A stretch of 64,000 bases of DNA from NCBI GenBank assembly GCA_965219125.1, contig CBDCMO010000002.1, positions 248,001 to 312,000 of the forward strand, read 5' to 3'. The notes beneath the pieces were generated by a model. It saw only the letters and a program-made list of their open reading frames with translations. It did no database searches and had not been told where the DNA came from. The position numbers and the translations under genes are program-made. Positions 19,646 to 33,212 of the stretch are shown here, in pieces (the first letter of the stretch is position 1; every line of letters starts with the position of its first letter). This stretch comes from JBBSOK01 sp965219125. Its GTDB lineage: Bacteria > Bacteroidota > Bacteroidia > Flavobacteriales > Flavobacteriaceae.

Positions 19646-20731
19646 TTATTCAAAATAACTGAAAGTATCCCCATCTTTTATATTAAGGAGAGATTCATAA
19701 ATAAGTTTAATAACATTCTCAACATCATCACGATGCACCATTTCAACTGTGGTGTGCATATATCTTAATGGAAGCGAAATTAAGGCACTTGCCACACCAT
19801 TATTGCTATAGGCAAAAGCATCCGTATCTGTTCCTGTAGCACGCGAAAGTGCAGCACGTTGAAAAGGAATTTTATTTTTTTCGGCAGTATCTACAATAAG
19901 ATCGCGCAATTTTTGTTGCACTGCCGGGGCGTAGGCAATTACTGGGCCCTTACCAATTTCAGCAGCTCCCTGTTTTTTCTGTTCTATCATTGGTGTAGTT
20001 GTATCGTGAGTTACATCAGTAACAATAGCCACATTGGGATTAAGCCGTTGCGCTATCATTTGTGCCCCGCGAAGTCCAATTTCTTCTTGTACCGAATTTG
20101 TAACATAAAGGCCAAATGGAAGTTTGACTTTATTTTCTTTTAAAAGTCTAGCGACTTCTGCAATCATAAACCCACCCATTCTATTATCTAGGGCACGACA
20201 CACAAATTTATCTTTATTTAATATATGAAACCCGTCAGGATACGTTATTACACAGCCCACGTGTATGTCTAATTTCTCGACATCCTCCTTACTATTGCAG
20301 CCTACATCTATAAAAATGTTATCAGGTTTTGGCGATTCCTCTTTCTCCTTATTTCGTGTATGAATGGCAGGCCAACCAAAAACTCCTTTTTTAACACCAC
20401 TCTTCGTATGAATATCAACAATTTTGGATGGTGCAATCTGGTGGTCACTTCCACCGTTTCTAACAACATAAATAAGTCCATTATCACTAATGTAGTTTAC
20501 ATACCAAGAAATTTCGTCAGCGTGCCCTTCAATAACCACCTTAAATTTGGCTTTCGGATTAATAATACCAACTGCACTGCCATAGGTATCGGTCAAAAAA
20601 TCGTCAACATAGGGTTTTAGATAGTTCATCCAAATTTTTTGTCCTTCCCATTCGTAACCAGTTGGAGAGGCATTATTGAGATATTGTTCTAAAAATTGAA
20701 GAGAGTTCTTATGTAAGATGCTTTTAGCCAT
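19646..20731 (-). CDS. M42 family aminopeptidase
   Basis: A 361-residue cytoplasmic metallo-aminopeptidase of the M42 (TET/FrvX/PepA-like) family, which forms large complexes that trim peptides. The metal and catalytic motifs are visible: VIEGHADEISW (His and Asp), RALDNRMGG (bridging Asp), QEEIGLRGA (catalytic Glu and ligand Glu), TDVTHDT and TDTDAF, and the C-terminal RYMHTTVEM His. The length is normal. It has its own flavobacterial promoter and diverges from the DUF4294 gene. It converges with the histidine-kinase gene, whose stop is 46 bases away. Confidence 0.93.
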   Translation of the reverse strand: MAKSILHKNSLQFLEQYLNNASPTGYEWEGQKIWMNYLKPYVDDFLTDTYGSAVGIINPKAKFKVVIEGHADEISWYVNYISDNGLIYVVRNGGSDHQIAPSKIVDIHTKSGVKKGVFGWPAIHTRNKEKEESPKPDNIFIDVGCNSKEDVEKLDIHVGCVITYPDGFHILNKDKFVCRALDNRMGGFMIAEVARLLKENKVKLPFGLYVTNSVQEEIGLRGAQMIAQRLNPNVAIVTDVTHDTTTPMIEQKKQGAAEIGKGPVIAYAPAVQQKLRDLIVDTAEKNKIPFQRAALSRATGTDTDAFAYSNNGVASALISLPLRYMHTTVEMVHRDDVENVIKLIYESLLNIKDGDTFSYFE

Positions 20732-20752
20732 AGGGTTTAATTACTTTTTGTT

Positions 20753-20786
20753 CAAAATTACTAATTTATTACTATCAACTTTCCAA
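20753..20786 (-). promoter_or_regulatory. Probable promoter of the M42 peptidase gene
   Basis: On the minus strand TAATTTTG (20760-20753) fits TAnnTTTG exactly. TTGG (20786-20783) lies about 23 bases upstream, at the long end of the accepted spacing. The ATG is 21 bases beyond the -7 box. Confidence 0.5.
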
Positions 20787-20845
20787 TTTATTTACTTTTG
20801 GAACGTTTTTGGCAATATACAGTTAATTCATAAATTTAAAATCAT

Positions 20846-21523
20846 ATCAAAAATTTATTATACATATATATATATCTAATTTCAAGCTTTGGTTTTTCCC
20901 AGGTTTCAGATAGTTTAAAGAGTGTACAAGATTCATTAGACAATGCCGCGTTTGTAGTTATAAGAGGTGATACAATAGCGAGAGAGGTAATTGCGCTAGA
21001 AGAAGTAGTATTATTGAAAAAGGTAAAATTTGATTCAAAAGAAAACCGTAGGCGTTACCTTATTTTGCGTCGCAAGACCAGAAAAGTGTATCCGTATGCC
21101 AAGCTGGCAGCAGAAAGGTTAACAACAATGAACCAAAGGTTGGCAGAAATGAAGAGCGAAAAAGACAAGCGAATATATTCTAAACGTATTCAAAAATATA
21201 TTGAAGAAGAATTTTCCGAAAAGCTCAAGAAGCTTACACACACAGAAGGGCAAATACTTGTAAAGTTGATTTACCGCCAAACAGGCTTTACTACATTCGA
21301 TCTTGTAAAAGAGCTGCGAACTGGTTGGCGCGCCTTTTGGTACAACACCACAGCGAGTTTTTTCGATATATCTTTAAAGGAAAAATTTGATCCATACAAT
21401 GTTACAGAAGATTATCTAATAGAAGATATCTTACAAAGATCCTTCCAAGCAGGAATACTTGAAAACCAAGAGGCAGCAACTGCTATCGACTTCGCAGACC
21501 TTAAAGAACACTGGAAAAATTGA
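20846..21523 (+). CDS. DUF4294 family secreted protein, start codon non-ATG
   Basis: The conserved DUF4294 core begins near 21029 (FDSKENRRRYLILRRKTRKV) and runs through YPYAKLAAERL, EGQILVKLIYRQTG, ELRTGWRAFWYNTTA and EDYLIEDILQRSFQ to the stop at 21523. Function is unknown; the family is typical of Flavobacteria. The nearest usable start in frame with known codons is TTG 21014, but that would cut into the conserved part. The frame stays open upstream to a TAA at 20837 and encodes a convincing signal peptide (IKNLLYIYIYLISSFGFSQ) and a VVIRGDTI segment that resembles what I recall at the front of homologues. No ATG, GTG or TTG lies at the proper place, so ATC 20846 is given as a guess. A (AT)6 run inside the signal-peptide region may be relevant. 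Confidence 0.7.
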   Translation: MKNLLYIYIYLISSFGFSQVSDSLKSVQDSLDNAAFVVIRGDTIAREVIALEEVVLLKKVKFDSKENRRRYLILRRKTRKVYPYAKLAAERLTTMNQRLAEMKSEKDKRIYSKRIQKYIEEEFSEKLKKLTHTEGQILVKLIYRQTGFTTFDLVKELRTGWRAFWYNTTASFFDISLKEKFDPYNVTEDYLIEDILQRSFQAGILENQEAATAIDFADLKEHWKN

Positions 21524-21610
21524 GATGTTAATAAATAAAAGCTGAGATAGTTTGCCCAGTTTTGATAAAAATAGTATTTTTGTTGTTCGCTCTTTTATTT
21601 TCTGGGTGTT

Positions 21611-21710
21611 TGTAAAAACCGCTTTCGAGCGTTTTTTACAACGGGCTTTCCGCTAAATCTTTTTAAAGGCTTTAATTGCCTTTAAAAAGGATGCCGCATC
21701 AATCCCTAAC
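21611..21710. repeat. Interspersed palindromic element, copy 1
   Basis: It consists of a hairpin with TTCG loop (21611-21640), a conserved box acgggctttccgctaaatct (21641-21660), a second perfect 12-bp hairpin (21659-21689) and a second conserved box aaaaaggatgccgcatcaat (21684-21702 region). Copy 2, inverted, lies at about 33213-33354. Elements with 'gggctttccgct...ggatgccgc' arms are, from memory, scattered in flavobacterial genomes. The first hairpin could also end transcription of the DUF4294 gene. Confidence 0.65.
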
Positions 21711-21788
21711 ACATTTTAATTTATTTCTAATTTTAAACTATTTGCTTTCAATGTTTTAAAAAATAATTGAAAATTATTTTTAAAATGT

Positions 21789-21821
21789 TTTGGTAGTAAA
21801 GAAAAAGAGATTGTATATTTG
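21789..21821 (+). promoter_or_regulatory. rRNA operon promoter
   Basis: TTTG (21789-21792) and TATATTTG (21814-21821), separated by 21 bases, form a textbook Bacteroidetes sigma-A promoter (TTTG-N21-TAnnTTTG). Transcription should begin near 21828, giving a leader of roughly 295 bases before the mature 16S. Confidence 0.85.
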
Positions 21822-21855
21822 CACCCGCTTAGAGAAACAGGCAAGGTCTTAAAAA

Positions 21856-21900
21856 TAGATGAAAGGTTATAAACAGTGGTTCGATTCCACTTCATCAAAC
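21856..21900 (+). other. tRNA-like acceptor/T-arm remnant in the rRNA leader
   Basis: The stretch contains a perfect T-arm: stem agtgg/ccact (21875-21879 and 21887-21891) with loop TTCGATT, matching the GGTTCGAnnCC consensus. Directly after it, tcatcaa (21892-21898) pairs with tagatga (21856-21862) with a single mismatch, as an acceptor stem would. Only 12 bases separate the two stems on the 5' side, so the D and anticodon arms are absent. It is either a deleted tRNA gene or a tRNA-mimicking leader structure. It is not a functional tRNA as it stands. Confidence 0.5.
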
Positions 21901-22122
21901 AAATTTTTCGCTTTTTATAAATAATAGAATTCTTAGGAGTTCTTAATTTTTTTAGAGCAAGTTCATTGAGATATTGAAATTGACAGCGTATATATGAAAC
22001 TGGAAACGGTTTTGTATTTACAGAGAAACTAAACTAAGTAAGATTACCTGAGATTTTTAAGGAATGATGAGGGGGAATTTCTTTTTAGAGTATGGTCGCT
22101 AAATTATATTATTTAAGATTAT

Positions 22123-23642
<1,520 letters not shown>

Positions 23643-23838
23643 AGAGACAGTCTATCGCAAGATGGGCCGAGAAAGGCGACTACTTTAATTGAACAGAGCA
23701 ATTTTCCCATCATCTTTAGAACGATGCGTGACCTTGCTTGGTTTAGCTGTCAATTTTATAATATTATGGTCAACAGGTCAAGTCTTCGGTATATCAAAAC
23801 TGATTGCTGAACACTGAAACATTGGAGACTTGTCACAG

Positions 23839-23915
23839 AGTCCCATAGCTCAGCTGGTTAGAGCGCTACACTGATAATGTAGAGGTCGGCAGTTCGAGTC
23901 TGCCTGGGACTACCA
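23839..23915 (+). tRNA. tRNA-Ile (anticodon GAT)
   Basis: A full cloverleaf can be drawn: acceptor stem agtccca/tgggact, D-arm around gctcagctggttagagc, anticodon loop ctGATaa at 23871-23877, and T-arm ggcag-ttcgagt-ctgcc. The 3' CCA (23913-23915) is encoded. Its place between 16S and tRNA-Ala is the standard arrangement. Confidence 0.97.
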
Positions 23916-24094
23916 TTTAAAAAAGTACGCAGCAATGCAGTAAGCCGTAACCAGTTGATACCCGGTTGCAAAAAAAAACATATTTCCTCGGAAATATAAG
24001 TTCATTCATACATATTGAAAGGAAATTTTAGAAGTTGAAGCAAGATTACTTCATTATTCGTAATTCTGAATTCATCATTCTGGATTTCAAAAAA

Positions 24095-24172
<78 letters not shown>

Positions 24173-24352
24173 CGGATATAATCCACTGTCCGAGTACCAA
24201 AGAGCTATTTCATAATGCTTGCGGTGAAGACAGGGGAGATCCAGACAGTTCATTGACATATTGGAAATAAAGAATACGAGAAAAGTAACAAGTCGTATGC
24301 GGTTTACCGTGTACGCAAATTTTTGAATCAACTCATTAAAAGAGCAAAAAGT

Positions 24353-27187
<2,835 letters not shown>

Positions 27188-27353
27188 CGCGCTTCCTCCC
27201 GGGCAACCGGGAGGGGGCACACTCTTTTATAAGTAAAGACAAGATTTATGCTTTCCACATATTCATTATTTTCCGATATGTCACGATATTTTCCCGCACA
27301 GCGTTGCGGGATGACACAGAAACCATCTTCCAGAAGATGGTCTTGTCACATAA
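27188..27353 (+). other. 23S-5S spacer with processing hairpins
   Basis: The spacer contains three hairpins: cctcccgggcaaccgggagg (27195-27214), cccgca...tgcggg (27293-27310) and ccatcttccagaagatgg (27323-27340). They are likely stems used in rRNA processing. The 'gcgttgcgggatgac' phrase resembles short palindromes scattered in other Bacteroidetes, but only one copy is in this window. Confidence 0.5.
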
Positions 27354-27462
27354 CCAAGGTGGTTATAGCGACGGGGCTCACCTCTTACCATTCCGAACAG
27401 AGAAGTTAAGCCCGTTTGCGCCGATGGTACTGCACTCGTGGGAGAGTAGGTCGCCGCCTTCC
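27354..27462 (+). rRNA. rrf: 5S ribosomal RNA
   Basis: About 109 bases. The terminal helix pairs aaggtgg (27356-27362) with ccgcctt (27454-27460). The conserved ccattccgaacagagaagttaag-type loop B/C region and the gtgggagagtagg end are present. It is the last gene of the operon and is followed at once by a terminator. Confidence 0.95.
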
Positions 27463-27465
27463 TTT

Positions 27466-27502
27466 AAAGACCCAATCATTTATTTGATCGGGTCTTTTTT
27501 TA
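27466..27502 (+). terminator. rRNA operon terminator
   Basis: The stem aaagacccaatca / tgatcgggtcttt has one non-canonical pair and a loop of about six bases. It is followed by a T-run. It starts a few bases after the 5S gene. Confidence 0.9.
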
Positions 27503-28518
27503 TGCCCGAAAAGAAAATAATAAAATATTTGTAATAATGAAAAAAGAAAACTTACAATATTTTTCTGATGGGTTGTTGGAACATAGGGATAATCTTATGC
27601 TGTTTACTAATTTTAAATTTTACTCATTTATTATAATTTGTTGCTAATCTACTTTTAATTATAGTCCGTATTATTTAAGATAAAATGAATGTAATTGCTA
27701 CTTTCAATAAATATATCTCTACTCAGAGTTAGCTTAATTCTAATCGATTTTGCTATTATACTATTTTTAGTTGACATTATTCTATTTTCAGTTACTTCAA
27801 CTTTAATTCAAGATTAAATTATATAACTTTTGGTTGCTTTATTTTCACATATTTTTTTATGCAGTTTATAGTTGGTAATTCTGTTATGTTATTAAATACC
27901 GCTCAGTAAGCTGTAATTTTCTTTAACAACCTTAAGTTTTTTGATACTTACTTTATCGTATTTTTTCTTTTGTCGCTCGTTAGCTTTAACATCATATCAT
28001 TCTGTATCTAATTTCTTTAACCCAATATTATAATTGTATTTGTGTTATGCCCAATTCACAATATGTAAAAATTCATTTCTTTTTAGTTGCTTTTTTTTTA
28101 AATACGTACGTAGATTGATTTTTCAAGTTATTCATCTATTAGCCTACATACACTCATTTTGTTTCGGTTAATTCGCCTATCATAATTCTAGTTTAGGTTT
28201 TTTATTTTTTTGGTATGTGTCTTCGTGTGGATGTCTAACTTTTTACATTTCGAAAATAATTTTTATCATATTTAAGGTAGATATTTCTTATTTTTTTTAA
28301 AACGGACTCTGATTTTTTTATTACCCATAAAAAATTATTGGTTTAACTAAGCATAAAGCCTTGTGTTTATTAAGTTTCTAATACAATTAATTATATTATT
28401 TTAATTAACATTAATTATTAAGCAATTGTTAAGCAGGTGTTAAAATTTTATTATATTGCTCATTGTTTTACATTGGTTTGTAAAGCTTACATTACTCTAA
28501 TTTAAATCATTACTTATT
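27503..28518. other. About 1 kb gene-free, T-rich region
   Basis: No frame here is open long enough to support a gene on either strand. The + strand is strongly T-rich. I found no tRNA, no strong hairpin and no sequence I could match to a neighbouring gene. The final 200 bases must hold the promoter and leader of the T9SS protein at 28519. The region could be decayed coding DNA. Confidence 0.5.
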
Positions 28519-31500
28519 ATGAAAAAAATTACTTCAATAATTTTATTATTTCTTTTGTTGCTTGGAAGCTTCGGTAGTGCATTTTCACAAATATCGATAG
28601 GCACGGCAAATAACGGAACCGCATCAAATTCATCCCCTATTACATTATATTATGGTAATAGTTATTCTCAAACAATTTATCTTGCTTCGGAGATAGGAAC
28701 GTCTGGTAATATAACGTCATTAAGTTATCAACTTAATCCAGGATCAACTATTGCCAATAGTGATGAAATGGTAGATGTATGGATTGGGCATACAGCGAAA
28801 ACGACATTTACTAGTACTACGGATTGGGTTGCTGTCTCTAGTCTTACCAGAGTCTTAACTTCTGGAACGATCACAAAAGTTGCCGATGTTCTAACAATTA
28901 CTTTCAGCACACCATTCGCATATAATGGTACAGACAACCTTATTGTTGCAGTAGATGCAAACGAAGGTGCTGATGATGGGAGTTCAAGTTTTATAAAACA
29001 AACTACTGGCCCCTTAAATACTACTCTTCTTTATAGAAGCGATTCAGCAAATGCAGATCCAACCGCACCACCCACTGCTACTTTTAGACAGGCATTACGT
29101 GGTAATATTACCATAAATGGATTAACAGTTGCTTGCCCAAAACCCACAACATTGGTATTAAATAACAGAACAACTACTTCCGCCAACATTGGCTGGACAG
29201 CAGGAGGAACCGAAACCGCTTGGGAATATGTGGTACAAGCAGCAGGTTTACCAGCTCCTACTGGATCAGGAACACCAACGTCAACAAATCCTTTAAATCT
29301 TACTGGCTTAACGTTGAATACGGCTTACGATTTTTATGTACGTGCAGACTGTGGTAGAGACCAAAGTACGTACGCAGGACCTCTAAACTTTTTTACGGGG
29401 TATTGTATTCCTTCTGGCGCGTCAAGCACAGCTACTTATATAGACGACTTTGCTACTACTGGCGGATCTACTACTAATATTACTAACAATGCAACTGGAT
29501 ACGGAACTGGTGGTTATCAAGATTTTTATAATACAATGTCTGTAACCTCTTTTGCAACAGGAAGTTTTAGTTTCACAACCACTACTGTTGGTAACACATT
29601 AGGTGCTGCTGTTTGGGTAGATTTTAACAAAAACTTGGTTTTTGAAGCATCCGAAAGAGTATTTAATACCACAACCTATGTAAGTAATCCTGGTGGATCA
29701 ATAACAATTCCTGCTGGTACAGCAGTTGGTGACTATACGATGAGGGTTAAGGTGGATTATAATAGCAGTAATCCCACTACTCCTTGTGCGGTAGGACGTG
29801 GTGAGGTAGAAGATTATAAACTTACAGTAACTGCTGCACCAAGTTGTAATCAACCCTCAAACGCTGTAATATCTGCAATTACTGCAAATTCGGCTACGGC
29901 TACTTGGGATTCGGGTATCGTTACAGCTGTTTATAACTGGAAAGTTGTTGCATCTGGCGCCGGGCCAACCGGTACCGCTATTGCAAGTGGTAACACTGCA
30001 AACCTAACAACGCCAATTACGGGATTAACGGCAAGTACTGCATATGATTTTTATGTAAAAGCAGATTGTTTGCCAGACTTTGTTGGTCCAACACCATTTA
30101 CTACAGCGGCTTTACCGCCTGCAAATGACCAATGCATAAATGCATTGACAATAACGGCATCAGCAGATGATACTTGCGCAAATAAAGTTACGGGCACAAC
30201 AGAAGGAGCTTCAATTACGGCTCCAAATGTATGTGGCACTTCATCTGGTAAAGATGTTTGGTATGCGTTTACACCTTCTGCGACAGGAAATTACCTTACG
30301 CAAGTAACTGAAATTACAGACTCAGGTTCAAATAGCACATATGTTTCGGTCTTTAGCGGTGCATGTGGCACCTTAACACAAGTGGGTACAGGTTGTTCAA
30401 ATACTAGTATAATTGTTCCTTTGACATCAGGTACTGCTTATCTAATTAATGTTAGAAGTACAAGTACAACAATTTCAAGTTTTGTAACTTTTGATTTATG
30501 TATTCGACAAATTATACCACCATCAAACGATGATTGCGCAAACGCAACATCATTGACGGTTGGTAACGATTTAAACTGTACAAATCCTGTTTCAGGAACT
30601 ACGATAGGTTCAACACAAAGTTTGCCAGGCTGTTCAGGTACAGCTAATGATGATGTATGGTATTCATTTACGGCTACTAATGATAAACATAGCATAATAA
30701 TTACAAACACATCTGGTAGTACAGATATTGTTACCCAAGTATTCGATTCTTGCGGCGGAACTAGCATTAAATGTCAAGACACGCCTGATTCTCCTATTAA
30801 TCTTACAGGTTTAACGTCAGGAAATACTTATTATTTTAGAATATATACGTATTCATCTATTGCGAGTGTAAACACAAGTTTTACTGTATGCGTTGGAACG
30901 CCGCCGCCGCCGCCGCCATTACCAGCAAATGATGAATTTGCAAATGCTACAACCTTAACAGTTGGCACCAATTGTAATATTATATCTGGAACTTTATTGG
31001 GAGCTACAAATTCTTCTGAATCATTGGCCGCTGCTTGCGGTTCTACAGATGGATCAGAACGGGACGTTTGGTATCAATTTGTAGCACCTGCGAATGGAAA
31101 TATAAACATACAAACTTCTGTCGCTACAACAGGTAATCTTGATACTGTTATGGTGGTTTACGCTCCTGATGGTATAACGCAAATAGATTGTAATGATGAC
31201 CTCGGTACTTCAGCTTCGTTCTCTGGTGTTTCCTTAACTGGCTTAATGAGTGGCTTGACTTACTTTGTGGAAATACACGAATACGATGATGATGCTACAG
31301 GCACATTTAATATCTGTGCATTTTCGCCACAATGCGGCGGTATCACAACCACTTGGGGAGGTTCTTCTTGGACACCAAGCACACCAACAAGTGCAGATGT
31401 TGCTATCATAAACGGCACTTACACAACAGCGACTAGCGGAAACTTTAATGCTTGTGCTCTTATTGTAAATTCTGGAAGAACATTGAACGTGTCTGCGGGT

Positions 31501-33015
31501 GGCTTTGTAAAAGTTGAAAATGATATTACAGTTGCTGGTACTTTAAATGTAGTGCATACTGGAAGTGTTGTTCAGGTTAATGATGCAAGTACTACGGTTA
31601 AAACGGGAACTATTACAGTTCGTAAAACAACTCCAACATTAGCTGCTCGTGCCTTTATGATTATGAGTAGTCCAATGTCTGCCGAGACGAGAACAGGGGT
31701 TTATGGTACATTGATAAATGTTCAAAAAAACTTCCCTGCCAATTTTGTGCCGAATCCAGCTGTTGCTGCTGCTTTCCCATTAGCTAATAATTTTGCAGAC
31801 GATAATGGTGATGACTGGCAGGTTTATACTGCCGGACCCTTAACTCCTGGTGTTGGTAATTTGGTGATACCGCAAACTACTCCACAAGGATCGGGCAGCG
31901 CAAATTTAAACTATACATTAGGTACGCTAAATAGTGGTTTAGTAACAGTCCCACTTCAATATAATGGATCGCAAAATGCTAGCCCTAATATGTTAGGTAA
32001 CCCATATGCTTCGGCAATAGATGCAGATGTTTTATATACTGTAAATAGCGCGCCAAGTGCAAAATTTGATCTTGTATATTTCTGGGAGCATTTAACTGCG
32101 CCATCGGCAAGTTACCCAGGTTATAATGGTGCAAACTATAATATGGGTGATATTTCGCAATATAATCCTGTTAGCGGTGTAGGTATGCCAGCAGCAAATG
32201 GCGGTGCTACTCCAACAAAATATATTGCTTCAGGTCAAGGTTTTGCTGTAAAAGCATTAGCGGCGGGTACAAGCGTTAGCTTTAACAATAGTATGCGTGT
32301 TACAGATAATAATAATACGTATAGACGTGGTGGCAATATGGAATTGTTGTATGTTAATATTATGAATGAGAAATATTCTTTAGCTAGCACAACCGCTATA
32401 CATTTTTCCGAAAATGCAACCAATGGTTTTGATGTTGGTTATGACAATGCACGTATGGCAACTCCGGTTTCAATTTATGGACAAATGGAAACAGGCGAAG
32501 AACTTGGTATCCAAAGTAGAGCTGCATTTAGTGAAGATGATAAAGTATCATTAGGTTTTTCTACACAAGTTGAAGCTTCTGAAACATATACCGTTTCTCT
32601 TAAAGATTTGGAAGGTGAAGCTCTTACTAATGCTACCGTTTTCTTGCTTGATAACGAGAATGGTAATTTTACTAATCTCTCTGAAAGTAGCTACAACTTT
32701 ACAAGTGAAGCCGGAACTTTCCCAAGTAGATTTACTGTAATGTTCAGAAATCCGTTCTTAGGTGTTAATGGTAATGCAATTCTTGCAGTTGGTTTATATC
32801 CAAATCCAGCAAAGGAAATTGTTACAATTGCGTCTCCAAACGCGCTAATTACCAATGTTACTATTGTTGATATAAGTGGAAGAATAATTGAAAACGTGCG
32901 TGTAAATTCTCAGAATACATATCAATTAAATATTGCTTCTTTAGAGAGTGCAGTATATTTTGTAAATGTTACTACTGAAAGTGGACAAGTAACAAAACGA
33001 CTTATTAAAAACTAA
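28519..33015 (+). CDS. Multidomain T9SS-secreted surface protein (FN3, GEVED, three 134-residue repeats)
   Basis: A 1498-residue secreted protein. A signal peptide (residues 1-25, ending SAFSQ) is followed by a beta domain, then a fibronectin type III domain (about 205-294). A GEVED domain (295-436) ends in its name-giving motif, here GEVEDYKL with Glu429-Asp432. A second FN3 runs from about 440 to 530. Three homologous domains begin with (A/S)ND(Q/D/E) at residues 535, 669 and 803, exactly 134 residues apart; they look like pre-peptidase C-terminal (PPC) sandwiches. Six consecutive prolines precede the third. A Bacteroidetes-type region with MLGNPYASAID follows. A type A T9SS sorting domain with YPNP at 1427-1430 ends the chain. 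No catalytic domain is seen; attachment or adhesion is inferred. A terminator follows. Confidence 0.9.
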   Translation: MKKITSIILLFLLLLGSFGSAFSQISIGTANNGTASNSSPITLYYGNSYSQTIYLASEIGTSGNITSLSYQLNPGSTIANSDEMVDVWIGHTAKTTFTSTTDWVAVSSLTRVLTSGTITKVADVLTITFSTPFAYNGTDNLIVAVDANEGADDGSSSFIKQTTGPLNTTLLYRSDSANADPTAPPTATFRQALRGNITINGLTVACPKPTTLVLNNRTTTSANIGWTAGGTETAWEYVVQAAGLPAPTGSGTPTSTNPLNLTGLTLNTAYDFYVRADCGRDQSTYAGPLNFFTGYCIPSGASSTATYIDDFATTGGSTTNITNNATGYGTGGYQDFYNTMSVTSFATGSFSFTTTTVGNTLGAAVWVDFNKNLVFEASERVFNTTTYVSNPGGSITIPAGTAVGDYTMRVKVDYNSSNPTTPCAVGRGEVEDYKLTVTAAPSCNQPSNAVISAITANSATATWDSGIVTAVYNWKVVASGAGPTGTAIASGNTANLTTPITGLTASTAYDFYVKADCLPDFVGPTPFTTAALPPANDQCINALTITASADDTCANKVTGTTEGASITAPNVCGTSSGKDVWYAFTPSATGNYLTQVTEITDSGSNSTYVSVFSGACGTLTQVGTGCSNTSIIVPLTSGTAYLINVRSTSTTISSFVTFDLCIRQIIPPSNDDCANATSLTVGNDLNCTNPVSGTTIGSTQSLPGCSGTANDDVWYSFTATNDKHSIIITNTSGSTDIVTQVFDSCGGTSIKCQDTPDSPINLTGLTSGNTYYFRIYTYSSIASVNTSFTVCVGTPPPPPPLPANDEFANATTLTVGTNCNIISGTLLGATNSSESLAAACGSTDGSERDVWYQFVAPANGNINIQTSVATTGNLDTVMVVYAPDGITQIDCNDDLGTSASFSGVSLTGLMSGLTYFVEIHEYDDDATGTFNICAFSPQCGGITTTWGGSSWTPSTPTSADVAIINGTYTTATSGNFNACALIVNSGRTLNVSAGGFVKVENDITVAGTLNVVHTGSVVQVNDASTTVKTGTITVRKTTPTLAARAFMIMSSPMSAETRTGVYGTLINVQKNFPANFVPNPAVAAAFPLANNFADDNGDDWQVYTAGPLTPGVGNLVIPQTTPQGSGSANLNYTLGTLNSGLVTVPLQYNGSQNASPNMLGNPYASAIDADVLYTVNSAPSAKFDLVYFWEHLTAPSASYPGYNGANYNMGDISQYNPVSGVGMPAANGGATPTKYIASGQGFAVKALAAGTSVSFNNSMRVTDNNNTYRRGGNMELLYVNIMNEKYSLASTTAIHFSENATNGFDVGYDNARMATPVSIYGQMETGEELGIQSRAAFSEDDKVSLGFSTQVEASETYTVSLKDLEGEALTNATVFLLDNENGNFTNLSESSYNFTSEAGTFPSRFTVMFRNPFLGVNGNAILAVGLYPNPAKEIVTIASPNALITNVTIVDISGRIIENVRVNSQNTYQLNIASLESAVYFVNVTTESGQVTKRLIKN
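30901..30918 (+). repeat. CCG trinucleotide run encoding a proline linker
   Basis: Five CCG codons and one CCA encode six prolines between the second and third 134-residue repeats of the T9SS protein. Slippage would change linker length by whole residues without a frameshift. Confidence 0.8.
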
Positions 33016-33035
33016 AACGTTATTTTTTGAATAGT

Positions 33036-33067
33036 AAAAGGCGTCTCGAAAGAGGCGCCTTTTTTTA
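33036..33067 (+). terminator. Terminator of the second T9SS protein gene
   Basis: The stem aaaggcgtctc / gaggcgccttt (one G-T pair) with a GAAA loop is followed by seven or more T. It begins 21 bases after the stop codon. Confidence 0.9.
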
Positions 33068-33212
33068 TTTTGATAATTGTGGAAATTATTTAATTAAGTG
33101 AATCTATCTTCTTGAATTAATAGTTAACTTTATTTAAAAAGGAAAATTTTCAACTTATAGTAAATCCAACTTTTACAAAATTTGAAATAAGACTTTCCCC
33201 GCAAAAGCAATT

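Noticed and set aside
21014..21523. DUF4294 gene starting at TTG 21014
   Set aside because: It would lack the signal peptide and conserved segment that are still encoded in frame upstream. Kept as an alternative only.
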